Shown piece by piece: positions 7,731 through 15,813 of a stretch of DNA of 34,964 bases; the stretch's first letter is position 1; each line of letters begins with the position of its first letter. The DNA is from DASRIA01 sp035650255. Lineage in GTDB: Bacteria; Actinomycetota; Thermoleophilia; Solirubrobacterales; JBBDJG01. The notes under the pieces are model-generated. The model worked only from the letters and a program-made list of their open reading frames with translations. It was not told the DNA's origin and searched no databases. Where the stretch lies: positions 1 through 34,964 of the forward strand of contig DASRIA010000062.1 of NCBI GenBank assembly GCA_035650255.1, written 5' to 3'. A program made the translations under genes and the position numbers.

Positions 7731-8825
7731 TCACGGGACCGAGACCGTGTGCTGAACCTTTGTCTCGACGCAGCCGAGCAGGTCGTGGTAGGAGTCGCAG
7801 AAGGAGCGCACGCCCTCATGCTCGAGCTGGGCGGTGATGGCGGCGAGATCGATTCCGGCTTCCTCAGCCCGGCGGAGGGTCTCCTCGGCCGCGCCCGCAT
7901 CGCTTGACGTGCGGCTTGCGTCGCCATGGTCGGCGAACGCGCGCAAAGTGGCCTCGGGCATGGTGTTTATGACGTCGGGGGCGATCAGCTCCTCGACGTA
8001 GAGCACGTCGGAGTAGGCGGGGTCCTTGGTCCCGGTGCTCGCCCAAAGTGGTCGCTGCGGGCGGGCGCCGGCGTCGCGCAGCGCAAGCCAACGCGCATCG
8101 GCGAAGCGCTCCCGGTAGCGGGCATACGCGCTGTGCGCGTTGGCGATCGCGACGCGACCGCGCAGGTCCGAGTCAGCCGGCAGCAGGGCGTCGGCCTTCG
8201 CATCGACGCGCGAAACGAAGAACGAAGCCACGGAGGCAATCGAGTTGACAGGTTGTCCCGCCCTCACGCGACGCTCGAGGCCCGCGACGTACGCATCGAT
8301 GACCTGCCCGTAGCGCGACACGGCGAACAGCAGGGTGATGTTGACGTTCAGCCCGCGGGCGGTGAGCTCTTCGATCGCGGGTATGCCCGCCTCCGTGGCC
8401 GGCACCTTGATCATCACGTTGGGTCGCGCGAGCCGGTTCCACAGCTGCTCCGCCTGCTCGATCGTGGCCGCGGCGTCGTCGGCGAGATCGGGGGTGCATT
8501 CGAAGGAGACGAACCCGTCACGCCCGTCGCTGGCGTCGTAGGTGGGACGCAGCAAGTCGGCGGCCCGGCGGATGTCTTCGAGCGCGAGCTCGAAGAAGAG
8601 CTCTTGCGGCGCGCTGATCCCGGAAGCGACAGCGGAACGCAACTGCTCGTCGTAGCGATCGGAGCCGGTGATGGCCTTGGCGAAGATGGTCGGGTTCGAA
8701 GTCGCGCCGGTCACCCCGCAGCCGGCGATCAGCGCCGCGAAAGCCCCGCCGTCCAGCAGCTCGCGGGACAGCGTGTCAAGCCAGATCGAGACACCTGCCC
8801 TGCGCAGCTGCTCGAGGCGGTTCAC
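7731..8825 (-). CDS. tal: Transaldolase
   Basis: 364 residues, the size of actinobacterial/cyanobacterial transaldolase. VTGATSNPTIF (38-48) is the signature near the phosphate site, and Lys140 in NVMIKVPATEAG is the Schiff-base lysine. NITLLFAVSRYGQVIDAYVAG and the later SVASFFVSRVD strand complete the TIM barrel. The enzyme transfers a dihydroxyacetone unit between sedoheptulose-7-P and glyceraldehyde-3-P in the non-oxidative pentose phosphate pathway, in the cytosol. Its ATG overlaps the stop of the upstream flavoprotein (ATGA at 8822-8825), so translation is coupled; no transketolase or other pathway gene is present here. Confidence 0.95.
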   Translation of the reverse strand: MNRLEQLRRAGVSIWLDTLSRELLDGGAFAALIAGCGVTGATSNPTIFAKAITGSDRYDEQLRSAVASGISAPQELFFELALEDIRRAADLLRPTYDASDGRDGFVSFECTPDLADDAAATIEQAEQLWNRLARPNVMIKVPATEAGIPAIEELTARGLNVNITLLFAVSRYGQVIDAYVAGLERRVRAGQPVNSIASVASFFVSRVDAKADALLPADSDLRGRVAIANAHSAYARYRERFADARWLALRDAGARPQRPLWASTGTKDPAYSDVLYVEELIAPDVINTMPEATLRAFADHGDASRTSSDAGAAEETLRRAEEAGIDLAAITAQLEHEGVRSFCDSYHDLLGCVETKVQHTVSVP

Positions 8826-10066
8826 TTCGCGTTGCCTTCCTTGACCGGAGCGAGCTCCTCGAGCGCGATATCGGGATCGGCGAGACGCTGGTCCTCGACG
8901 GACACGCGCTCGCGGATCAGCCGCTGGATCGGGTCGGTGACATCCCAGACGTTCACGTTCATGCCCGCCACCACGTGATCTCCGGTGAGCCAGAAGGCGA
9001 TGAACTCGCCGCTCGCGGGATCGCCGCGGAACACGACGCGGTCCCAGTTGTGGGCGAAGCCCGAGTACTCCATGCCGACGTCGTATTGGTCGGAGAAGAA
9101 GTACGGCACACGGTCGTAGGCATCGGCCTGACCCAGCATGTTGCGCGCGGCGGCCGGCCCCTGGTGCAATGCATTCGCCCAGTGCTCGACTCGGATTCCC
9201 TGCCCGTAGAAGGGGTGCTCGGCGCGCGCCGCGTCACCCGCCGCGAACACGGCGGGTGCGCTGGTCTGGAGGTGCTCGTCGACAAGGATCCCGTCATTCA
9301 CCGAGATCCCGGCCTGCGCGGCAAGCTCGGTGCGGGGCTGCACACCGACTCCCACAACCACGAAGTCGCATTCGAGCTCGCGGCCGTCGCTCGTACGGAC
9401 GCGCTCGACCGCCTTGTCTCCCTCGAATGCCGCGACGCCGGTCGCCATCCGCATCTGGACCCCATGGCCGGCGTGGATGTCACGGTAGACCGAGCCCACC
9501 TCGATGCCGAGCACGCGTTCCAAGGGAACCTGGTTTGGATCGATGAGAGTGACCTCGAGGCCGCGCTGGCGGGCCGAGGCAGCGACCTCCGCGCCGATCC
9601 ACCCGGCACCCACCACCACCACCGCCCCACCGCGGTCGAGCCGCTCGCGCAGTACGTCGGAGTCCTTGACGCTGCGCAGGTAATGCACCCCGTCGAGGTC
9701 GTTCCCGGGGATCCGCAGCTGTCGTGGTTCGGCCCCGGTGGTCAGCAGCAGCCCGTCGTAGCGGAGCCGTTCGCCGTCGTCGAGCGTCAGCTCGTTGACC
9801 GACGTGTTGACGTCGACAGCCGTTCTGCCGAGTCGCAGGTCGATGCTCTGCTCGGCGTAGAAGTCTTCCGCATGCACGTAGACCTTCTCGCGTCCGACCT
9901 CGCCGCGCAGGTAGTCCTTCGAGAGCGGCGGCCGTTCATACGGTCGCTCCTCCTCGGCACCGATCAGTATCAGCCGCCCATCGAATCCCTCGGCACGCAG
10001 CGTCTCGGCGGCCTTGGCGCCGGCGAGGCTGGCACCCACGATGACGAATGTCTGGTCATTGGTCAT
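8822..10066 (-). CDS. FAD-dependent NAD(P)H oxidoreductase, ferredoxin-reductase-like
   Basis: 414 residues with the two-dinucleotide-fold plan of rhodocoxin/putidaredoxin reductases. An FAD-binding Gly-rich loop lies at residues 11-16 (VGASLAG), RPYERPPLSKDYLRG follows, then a second NAD-binding loop VVVVGAGWIGAEVA near 150 and FAAGDAAR before the C-terminal domain with SGFAHNWDRVVFRG. The family passes electrons from NAD(P)H to a [2Fe-2S] ferredoxin serving a P450 or dioxygenase, but no such partner is nearby. It overlaps the end of folE by 11 bp and the start of transaldolase by 4 bp, so the three are one transcription unit. Confidence 0.9.
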   Translation of the reverse strand: MTNDQTFVIVGASLAGAKAAETLRAEGFDGRLILIGAEEERPYERPPLSKDYLRGEVGREKVYVHAEDFYAEQSIDLRLGRTAVDVNTSVNELTLDDGERLRYDGLLLTTGAEPRQLRIPGNDLDGVHYLRSVKDSDVLRERLDRGGAVVVVGAGWIGAEVAASARQRGLEVTLIDPNQVPLERVLGIEVGSVYRDIHAGHGVQMRMATGVAAFEGDKAVERVRTSDGRELECDFVVVGVGVQPRTELAAQAGISVNDGILVDEHLQTSAPAVFAAGDAARAEHPFYGQGIRVEHWANALHQGPAAARNMLGQADAYDRVPYFFSDQYDVGMEYSGFAHNWDRVVFRGDPASGEFIAFWLTGDHVVAGMNVNVWDVTDPIQRLIRERVSVEDQRLADPDIALEELAPVKEGNAK

Positions 10067-10745
10067 GCGATCTCCTCGTGGTCAGGGCCAGGAACTCCTG
10101 GCGGGTGCGGGCGTCGTCGCGGACCAGGCCCTGCAACGCGGAAGTCACGGTCTTGGCCCCAAACTTCTGCACGCCGCGCAGCGACATGCACATGTGCTCG
10201 GCCTCCAGGACCACGCCTACGCCCTTGGGCTGCAGCTCACGCTCGAGCCAGTCGGCGATCTGGGTGGTCATGCGCTCCTGGATCTGGAGGTCCCGGGCGA
10301 ACAGCTCCACGACGCGGCCGAGCTTGCTCAGGCCGATGATCCGCTCCTCGGGCAGATACCCGATGTGCGCCACCCCGTGGAACGGAAGCAGGTGGTGCAT
10401 GCACAGCGAGTGAAACGGGATCGCCCGGGCGACGACCAACTCGTCATAGCCGTCGTCGTTGGGGAAGGTGGTCGCCTGAAACGGCTGCGGCGTCAGGAGC
10501 TCGGTGTAGGCGTCGGCCATCCGGCGAGGCGTCTCTCGCAGCGCCTCGGCGTCGACGTTGGCGCCGAGCGCCCGTAACAGTTCGCGAGCTGCCGCTTGCA
10601 CAGCGGTGCGGTCGATCTGACGGATGTGGTCGCGGCTGGGGGACGCTGCGGCCAGCGTGAGCTCAGGGGCCTGTGGGCCTGGTGGGGTCATGTGAGGCTT
10701 AGCGTCGCTCAGCTCCGATCTCTTACCCACGCGACGTAAGACCAC
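10056..10745 (-). CDS. folE: GTP cyclohydrolase I
   Basis: 229 residues. Zinc ligands are Cys115 and His118 in HSLCMHHLLPF and Cys186 in EAEHMCMSLRG, with the same 3- and 68-residue spacing as the E. coli enzyme. The substrate loop GYLPEERIIGLSKLGR and the C-terminal KTVTSALQG are present. It converts GTP to 7,8-dihydroneopterin triphosphate, first step to folate or tetrahydrobiopterin. No other folate gene is adjacent, so here it heads an unusual operon with a flavoprotein and transaldolase. The N-terminal ~40 residues are variable; ATG at 10691 is a possible later start. The OsmC gene diverges from it. Confidence 0.94.
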   Translation of the reverse strand: MVLRRVGKRSELSDAKPHMTPPGPQAPELTLAAASPSRDHIRQIDRTAVQAAARELLRALGANVDAEALRETPRRMADAYTELLTPQPFQATTFPNDDGYDELVVARAIPFHSLCMHHLLPFHGVAHIGYLPEERIIGLSKLGRVVELFARDLQIQERMTTQIADWLERELQPKGVGVVLEAEHMCMSLRGVQKFGAKTVTSALQGLVRDDARTRQEFLALTTRRSHDQ

Positions 10746-10795
10746 TCGTGTTGCGGTGCGCTAAAGACACGAATACCACGAAAGGAGATGGCGTC

Positions 10796-11284
10796 ATGAG
10801 CGACTTGAGTTTCGATGTTGAGCTGATGTGGTCCGAGATCGAGGGGAAGGGCGCTGGAGAGATCAAGACGGACGACCTTGTGCTCGACCTGTCTGGCCCG
10901 GAATCGATGGGTGGTCGCGGAGTTGGCACCAACCCCGAAGAGCTGCTGGTATGCGCCGTGTCGTCTTGCTTCACGGCGACGCTGTTCGGAGTGCTGCGTC
11001 GTGCCCGGCTCCCGGTGGCCTCACTGGCAGTCGGCGCGACCGGCACCGTGACCGGATTTCCCGGCAAAGCGCGATTTTCGCGCATCGTCGTGACGCCAAC
11101 CATCCTGGGTGGCGACGTCGAGCGTCATCTGGAGTACGAACAAGCAGCCGGCATTGCCCACGATCGTTGCTTCATCGGGCATGCCTTGGCGCCGGAGGTG
11201 GCTTACGAAGTGGATCCTGTACAGGTGCGGAGAAATCCCAAGCTCGGCCAGGAAGAGCGTCCACCTGCTTGGCGCGCGGCATGA
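10796..11284 (+). CDS. OsmC-family peroxidase-like protein
   Basis: 162 residues. The ATG at 10796 is fixed by AAAGGAG at 10781-10787; a longer frame from 10748 has no ribosome binding site. The two redox cysteines of the OsmC/Ohr fold are present, in LLVCAVSSCFTATL and AHDRCFIGHAL, with the GTNPEELL helix before the first. OsmC/Ohr proteins reduce organic hydroperoxides with these thiols as small dimeric cytosolic enzymes. The opening residues (DVELMWSEIEGKGAGEI) fit the OsmC beta-sheet half. Its stop overlaps the DUF488 ATG at 11281, forming a two-gene unit divergent from folE. Confidence 0.88.
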   Translation: MSDLSFDVELMWSEIEGKGAGEIKTDDLVLDLSGPESMGGRGVGTNPEELLVCAVSSCFTATLFGVLRRARLPVASLAVGATGTVTGFPGKARFSRIVVTPTILGGDVERHLEYEQAAGIAHDRCFIGHALAPEVAYEVDPVQVRRNPKLGQEERPPAWRAA

Positions 11285-11703
11285 CGCCCTCCGGCGTGAC
11301 CATCGATGTGCGAGCCAAGCGGGTCTACGATGCCGCCGAGCCCGATGACGGCTACCGGGTGCTGATCGATCACGTCTGGCCCCGAGGCGTTTCGCGCGAG
11401 CGGGCCCATCTGGACGAATGGGCGCGGGAGCTGGCGCCCAGCGATGACCTGCGCAAATGGTTCGATCATGTCCCTGAGCGCTTCGACGAGTTTCGCTCTC
11501 GCTATCGACGCGAGCTGGCGGTCCACGGTGAGCGCATCGCGGCGCTCCGCCGCCAAGCGCGGAAGCAACCAGTGACGATCGTGTACGCCGCTCGCGATCG
11601 GGAGCACAACAACGGCGTGGTGGTGGCCGAGCTGTTACGGAGCCCCGCTAGTCAGCCGAAGATCGCTCGCCGATCTCGTAGAGGTCGTCGCCGAGCCGTC
11701 TGA
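11281..11703 (+). CDS. DUF488 family protein
   Basis: 140 residues beginning with ATG at 11281, which overlaps the OsmC stop. The DUF488 hallmarks are all here: IDVRAKRVYDAAEPDDGYRV at 7-26, DHVWPRGVSRE, then LAPSDDLRKWFDH, the FRSRYRREL helix and VTIVYAARDREHNNGVVVAELL. The family is widespread and uncharacterised, and is often found with stress or detoxification genes, which fits its coupling to OsmC. It is soluble and lacks cysteines. The last ~20 residues are strongly basic (IARRSRRGRRRAV) and overlap the convergent winged-helix gene by 56 bp. Confidence 0.85.
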   Translation: MTPSGVTIDVRAKRVYDAAEPDDGYRVLIDHVWPRGVSRERAHLDEWARELAPSDDLRKWFDHVPERFDEFRSRYRRELAVHGERIAALRRQARKQPVTIVYAARDREHNNGVVVAELLRSPASQPKIARRSRRGRRRAV

Positions 11704-11923
11704 TCCTGCCGCTGGAAACGGCTTTGGCGAGCGCTGCCCTGAAACCAGAATCGGACCAATGGGCCGCGCCACAAATTTCCGCCAGTCGCGCCCCGGTCAA
11801 GACTCCATATCCGCGCAGTGCACTCACAACAGCTTCGACCTCGGCCTCCTGTCGGCTATGGGGCCACGGCGTCACTGAATCGGCAGGTTTCTTCTGACGG
11901 CTCATGCCGGAGTGGTCGACCAT
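11648..11923 (-). CDS. Small winged-helix protein
   Basis: 91 residues. ATG at 11923 is preceded by AGGAGG at an ideal distance, deciding the start. Residues ~25-85 read as a winged helix: VVSALRGYGVLTGARLAEIC, a turn, GFRAALAKAVSSGRIRRL, then the wing DDLYEIGE. The N-terminal 24 residues are basic and polar. This could be a small DNA-binding regulator or a nucleoid-associated protein; no ligand domain is present. It converges on DUF488, their 3' ends overlapping by 56 bp, so their transcripts would be mutually antisense there. Confidence 0.68.
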   Translation of the reverse strand: MVDHSGMSRQKKPADSVTPWPHSRQEAEVEAVVSALRGYGVLTGARLAEICGAAHWSDSGFRAALAKAVSSGRIRRLGDDLYEIGERSSAD

Positions 11924-11998
11924 GGCTTCCTCCTGAGGTAGGCATTGGATCTACCTACGTTTGCGCCGAGAATGCGCCGCGTCTTACCACCGGTCTCG

Positions 11999-13471
11999 TC
12001 AGGTAGCTTCCCGCGCGCACGAGGTACAGGCGTGGCTCGCGCTCGGGTGGCGAGGCGCACGCCGGGCCTCGACGTCGCGGATGGTCGCCCAGGAGATCAG
12101 GCCGCCGAGCGCCGCGATCGCGGCCGCGATCAGCATCGCCGTCTGGTAGCCGTCCGAGAACGCGCCGGGGCCGACCGCGGTCGTGGCGCTGAGGCCCGCT
12201 GCCGCCGGCAGGGCGGCGCCGGCGAATAGCTGGGCGAGGCGTGCGGCGGCGTTGTTGACCGCGGACGCGACGCCCGCCTGCTCGTCGGGCAGGGCGCCGA
12301 GGACCGCGGCGGTCAGTGGCGCGACGAAGATCGTCATCCCGATGCCGAACACGATCACCCCGGGCAGGATCGCTGTGAGGTAGTCGTCTCCGCGCTCAAC
12401 CCCGGAGAGCAGGATCATGCCGACGGCGAGCACGAGCGGCCCGACGCTCATCGGGACACGCGGGCCGATCCGCTGGCCCAGCTCGCCCGCCCGGGGGGAG
12501 AAGAGCAGCATGATCAGCGTGGCGGGAAACGAGGCCGCGCCGGCGGCGAGCGCGCTGTAGCCGAGCACGTTCTGGAGCTGGAGCGACAGGAAGAAGAACA
12601 GCGCGCCGATCGCGAGGTAGTTGGCGAGCGTCGCCGCATTGGCGCCCGAGAACTGGCGCGAGCGAAAGATCGCCAGAGGGAGCATCGGCGCGGACGCGCG
12701 GTGCTCGAAGAGCAGGAATGCGATCAGGAGCATGCAGCCGCCGACGCCGGTCGCGACCACCACGGGGTCGCCGAGCCCGCGGCCCCCCGCCTCGACGAGC
12801 GCGTAGGTGAGACCTGCCAGCCCGAGGCTGATGAGCACGGAGCCGATCCAGTCGGGCCGTGGCGCGCCGGCTTGCGATGCGCGGCTCTCGGGCAGGTGGC
12901 GGGCACCGAGCCAGGCGGCGACGATCGCGAACACTACGACGATCCCGAACACCCACCGCCACGACGCGGCGTCTACCAACCAGCCGCCGACGAACGGGCC
13001 GATCAGGCTCGAGATGCCCGACCACCCTGCCCATGCGCCGATCGCCCGGCCGCGATCCTCCTCGACGAAGCTGGCCTCGACGATCGCGAGACTCGCGGGT
13101 ATCAGCAGGGCCGCGGCGGCGCCCTGCAGGATCCGGGCGCCGATCAGCACCTCGTCGCTCGGTGCCGCCGCGCACAGCGCCGATGTGACGGCAAACCCGA
13201 TCAACCCCGCGACGAAGACGATCCGGCGCCCGTAGATGTCCCCGAGCGAGCCGCCGGTGATGATCAGCGCGCTGAGCGACAGCAGGTAGGCGTTCATCAC
13301 CCATTGCAGGCCACCGAGCTCGAGGTCGAGGTCGCGCCCGATCTCGGGCAGCGCCACCGTGACCACGCTCGATTCGAGAAACGCGGCCCCCGAGCCGAGG
13401 ATGAGCGCGGCGAGCGCCCAGCGCCCGCGGGCCGAGGCGTAGCGGAGCGACCTGGTCTGCGGCTCCGTCAC
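11999..13471 (-). CDS. MFS transporter, DHA2 (14-helix) drug exporter type
   Basis: 490 residues with about 14 hydrophobic segments. Motif A is seen as GGSLGDIYGRRIVF after helix 2. Motif C-like residues lie in helix 5 (GPFVGGWLVDAASWRWVF), and LESSVVTVALPEIGRDL in helix 1 is the DHA2 D1-type motif. The C-terminus is a short polar cytosolic tail with two cysteines (ACTSCA). Members export drugs or toxic compounds by proton antiport in the cytoplasmic membrane; the substrate cannot be predicted. It follows the thioredoxin-reductase-like gene by 47 bp on the same strand, suggesting co-transcription. Confidence 0.92.
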   Translation of the reverse strand: MTEPQTRSLRYASARGRWALAALILGSGAAFLESSVVTVALPEIGRDLDLELGGLQWVMNAYLLSLSALIITGGSLGDIYGRRIVFVAGLIGFAVTSALCAAAPSDEVLIGARILQGAAAALLIPASLAIVEASFVEEDRGRAIGAWAGWSGISSLIGPFVGGWLVDAASWRWVFGIVVVFAIVAAWLGARHLPESRASQAGAPRPDWIGSVLISLGLAGLTYALVEAGGRGLGDPVVVATGVGGCMLLIAFLLFEHRASAPMLPLAIFRSRQFSGANAATLANYLAIGALFFFLSLQLQNVLGYSALAAGAASFPATLIMLLFSPRAGELGQRIGPRVPMSVGPLVLAVGMILLSGVERGDDYLTAILPGVIVFGIGMTIFVAPLTAAVLGALPDEQAGVASAVNNAAARLAQLFAGAALPAAAGLSATTAVGPGAFSDGYQTAMLIAAAIAALGGLISWATIRDVEARRAPRHPSASHACTSCAREAT

Positions 13472-13518
13472 GTCACCGTCCGCCGCGCCAGCTTCACGTT
13501 CACACGGAGAGCAATACT

Positions 13519-14790
13519 TCAGCCCGCGGCGGCGATCGCGAGCTCCTCGAGCCGGCGGTGGACGAGCGCGACGGCCATCGCGCCCTCACCGACGGCCCCG
13601 GCCACCCGCTTGGTCGAACCGCTGCGGACATCTCCCGCGGCGAAGAGCCCGGGCACGCTGGTCTCGAGCGCGAGCGGGTCGCGATCCAACGGCCAGCCAC
13701 CGGGCCGCCGGCCGGCGTCAAGCAGATCTGGGCCGGTGAGGATGTAGCCCGCGCGGTCGGTGCGCACGCCGCTGTCGGCGGCCCACCCGGTGCGCGGCTC
13801 GCCCCCGATGCAGATGAACAGCGCGCGAGCGGTGCGACGCTCCGTCGCGCCCGATGCATCGGTGACCGTGACGGCGGCGAGTCGCTGACCGGCGGCGTGC
13901 AGCTCGGTGACCTGGCTGCGCAGGCGCACGTCGATGAGCGGATGGTGCTCGACTCGTTCGACGAGGTAGGCAGACATTGCGTGGTCAAGGCGTTCACCCC
14001 GCACCACCATCGTCACTCGCGCCCCCGCGCTGGCGAGGTTCATGACGGCTTGCCCGGCAGAGTTGCCCGCCCCGATCACAACGACGTCATCCCCGCCGCA
14101 CTGGACGGCCTCGCTGCGCCCCGCCCCGTAATACACGCCACGTTGGAGCAGCTCGTCGACGCCGTCGAGTGGCAGCCGTCGCCAGACCATGCCGGGGGTG
14201 GCGAGCACCACCTCGGCAGTGAGCTCATAGCCGCCGGCGAGCGAAAGCCGCTCCGCTCCGGCGGCGCCGATCGAGCTACCTACGACTCCCCGCTGCAGGA
14301 TCAGCTCGGCACCGAAGCGCTCCGCCTGGCGGCCGGCGAGCCGGGCGAGCTCCGCACCGCCGATCCCGTCGACGAAGCCGAAAAAGTTCTCGATCAGGGA
14401 GGTGTGCGACGCCTGGCCGCCGGGCACGTCTTCTTCGATCAGCACGGTCGACAGCCCGTCGGACGCGGCATAGACGGCCGCCGCGAGACCGGCGGGACCC
14501 GCGCCGACGATCGCCAGGTCGTAATGACCGCGAGACGGTGGCGCGGAGAGCCGCCACGCGTCGGCCAGGGAAGCGACCGTGACTGCGCCGAGCACCTCGT
14601 CGCCGTCGATCAGCGCGGGGGTCTGCACGCCGACCGCGCCGCGGGCCGCCAGCAACGCCTCGGCCTCAGGCGATCCCTCTTCGACCAGCTCGTGCGGCTG
14701 CGCGATGCGAGTGAGGAAGTCGCGCACGCGGTGCGCGTCGGGATCCAGGCGCGTCCCGACGAGCCGGACCGTGGGTCGGACGGGGCTCAT
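13519..14790 (-). CDS. Thioredoxin-reductase-like flavoprotein with N-terminal glutaredoxin-like domain, no CxxC
   Basis: 423 residues. Residues ~5-80 resemble a glutaredoxin/thioredoxin fold without its cysteines (RDFLTRIAQPHELVEEG, PALIDGDEVLGA). From ~89 comes a thioredoxin-reductase module: FAD loop IVGAGPAGLAAAVYA, GGQASHTSLIENFFGF, NADP loop VVIGAGNSAGQAV and LFAAGDVRSGSTKRVAGAVGEG. The redox-active C-A-T-C segment is replaced by YYGAGRSEAVQCGG, leaving one cysteine there. A related family with a cyclic-nucleotide-binding domain fused in front is common in Actinobacteria and also lacks CxxC; its function is not settled. Disulfide reduction by the usual mechanism is therefore unlikely. 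The USP gene diverges across 65 bp. Confidence 0.85.
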   Translation of the reverse strand: MSPVRPTVRLVGTRLDPDAHRVRDFLTRIAQPHELVEEGSPEAEALLAARGAVGVQTPALIDGDEVLGAVTVASLADAWRLSAPPSRGHYDLAIVGAGPAGLAAAVYAASDGLSTVLIEEDVPGGQASHTSLIENFFGFVDGIGGAELARLAGRQAERFGAELILQRGVVGSSIGAAGAERLSLAGGYELTAEVVLATPGMVWRRLPLDGVDELLQRGVYYGAGRSEAVQCGGDDVVVIGAGNSAGQAVMNLASAGARVTMVVRGERLDHAMSAYLVERVEHHPLIDVRLRSQVTELHAAGQRLAAVTVTDASGATERRTARALFICIGGEPRTGWAADSGVRTDRAGYILTGPDLLDAGRRPGGWPLDRDPLALETSVPGLFAAGDVRSGSTKRVAGAVGEGAMAVALVHRRLEELAIAAAG

Positions 14791-14820
14791 CCGCTCAGCG
14801 CATCACATCGCTCACGGTGC

Positions 14821-14849
14821 CTGACTTGTACCCGACTCCACCGTAGGAT
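14821..14849 (+). promoter_or_regulatory. Candidate sigma-70-type promoter for the USP gene
   Basis: CTGACT (14821-14826), a 17-bp spacer and TAGGAT (14844-14849) match the -35 and -10 boxes at four of six positions each. Transcription would start at or within a base or two of the ATG at 14856, giving a leaderless message, consistent with the lack of a ribosome binding site. Confidence 0.45.
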
Positions 14850-14855
14850 GCGTCC

Positions 14856-15749
14856 ATGGGTGATGCGCAGGCAGATGGCAGCCGGGGACCGGTCGTAGTC
14901 GGGGTCGACGGATCAGCCGAAGCTATCGACGCGATCGCACTCGGCGACAGGCTTGCTTCTGTTCTCGAGAGCACGGTGCTGTTGACCTTTGTGCATCCCT
15001 TCGAGCGAGCTGCCAAGAAGATGCCCAGCTCCGAGTACGACCAGCTCGTCAAGGAGGTCGCCAACGCGACCTTGGAGGGCCTGCCGGTCGAGGGACCGGG
15101 CAGCCAACCTCGCCAGATGCGAGTGATCGGCGGTAGCTCGCCGGGAAACGGACTTCATTCCCTCGCCGCCGCGGAACAAGCGAGCGCCTTGGTGGTCGGC
15201 TCGTCCAAGCGGGGCGGCCGCGGGCGCGTGACCCCAGGGGGTGTGGGCGAACCGCTCCTGGCAGGCAGCCCCTGCCCGGTCGCCGTAGCGCCGCGCGGCT
15301 ATGCGACAGAGCCTCCCCCGTTGAGTCCTGTAGGTGTCGCGTACGACGCGGGATCGGAGTCCAAGATGGCACTGCAATGGGCGGTCACGATCGCGGAGGG
15401 ACTCGAAGCGGAACTGCGTCTCATCGCGGTTCACTCGCGCATGGCCTTTGGGAATCTTTCTGTTGGAGGCCCCGGTCAAGTGTCGTCTGTCAATGCCGCA
15501 CTGCACGACGACATGCGCAAGGACCTCGAGAGCGCCGCTGAGAACATCCCGGACTTGGAGGTCACCCAGCACTTGCACGACGGAGATGCGGCCTCGGAAC
15601 TGGTCCGGGAAAGCGCGGAACTCGGACTTCTGGTGACCGGCTCGCGCGGCTACGGGCCCGTCCGAACGGTGTTGCTGGGGAGCGTCGCGAACGATGTCAT
15701 CCGTGGCTCCAAGTGCCCAGTCGTGGTAGTGCCTCGCGGCGCGGCCTGA
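14856..15749 (+). CDS. Universal stress protein, tandem USP domains
   Basis: 297 residues carrying two USP domains, about 10-147 and 155-295. Domain 1 starts VVVGVDGSAEAIDAI and ends GSPCPVAVAP, with a GSSKRGGRG loop that departs from the ATP-binding pattern. Domain 2 has a good G-x2-G-x9-G-S motif (GSRGYG, then LLGSVAND) and ends GSKCPVVVVPRG, so it probably binds ATP. Tandem USPs of this form are typical of actinobacteria and accumulate under hypoxia or stasis. It is soluble, has no membrane segment and is probably leaderless. A short GC-rich hairpin follows at 15779. Confidence 0.93.
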   Translation: MGDAQADGSRGPVVVGVDGSAEAIDAIALGDRLASVLESTVLLTFVHPFERAAKKMPSSEYDQLVKEVANATLEGLPVEGPGSQPRQMRVIGGSSPGNGLHSLAAAEQASALVVGSSKRGGRGRVTPGGVGEPLLAGSPCPVAVAPRGYATEPPPLSPVGVAYDAGSESKMALQWAVTIAEGLEAELRLIAVHSRMAFGNLSVGGPGQVSSVNAALHDDMRKDLESAAENIPDLEVTQHLHDGDAASELVRESAELGLLVTGSRGYGPVRTVLLGSVANDVIRGSKCPVVVVPRGAA

Positions 15750-15778
15750 GACGTGGCTGTGATGAGCAGCGAGTCTCG

Positions 15779-15794
15779 CGCCGCCACGGCGGCG
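15779..15794. repeat. GC-rich inverted repeat after the USP gene
   Basis: CGCCGCC-AC-GGCGGCG gives two perfect 7-nt arms 30 nt after the USP stop. It could act as a terminator hairpin between USP and the acetyltransferase gene, though the loop is tight and no U tract follows. Confidence 0.3.
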
Positions 15795-15813
15795 TGGGTG
15801 ATCGCACCATAGG

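Noticed and set aside
3511..10740. CGTAAG hexamer upstream of the patatin (3511), sigma B (5894) and OsmC (10735) genes as a shared promoter element
   Set aside because: No consistent -35 element at a fixed distance could be aligned, the distances to the start codons differ widely, and three copies of a hexamer are not significant.
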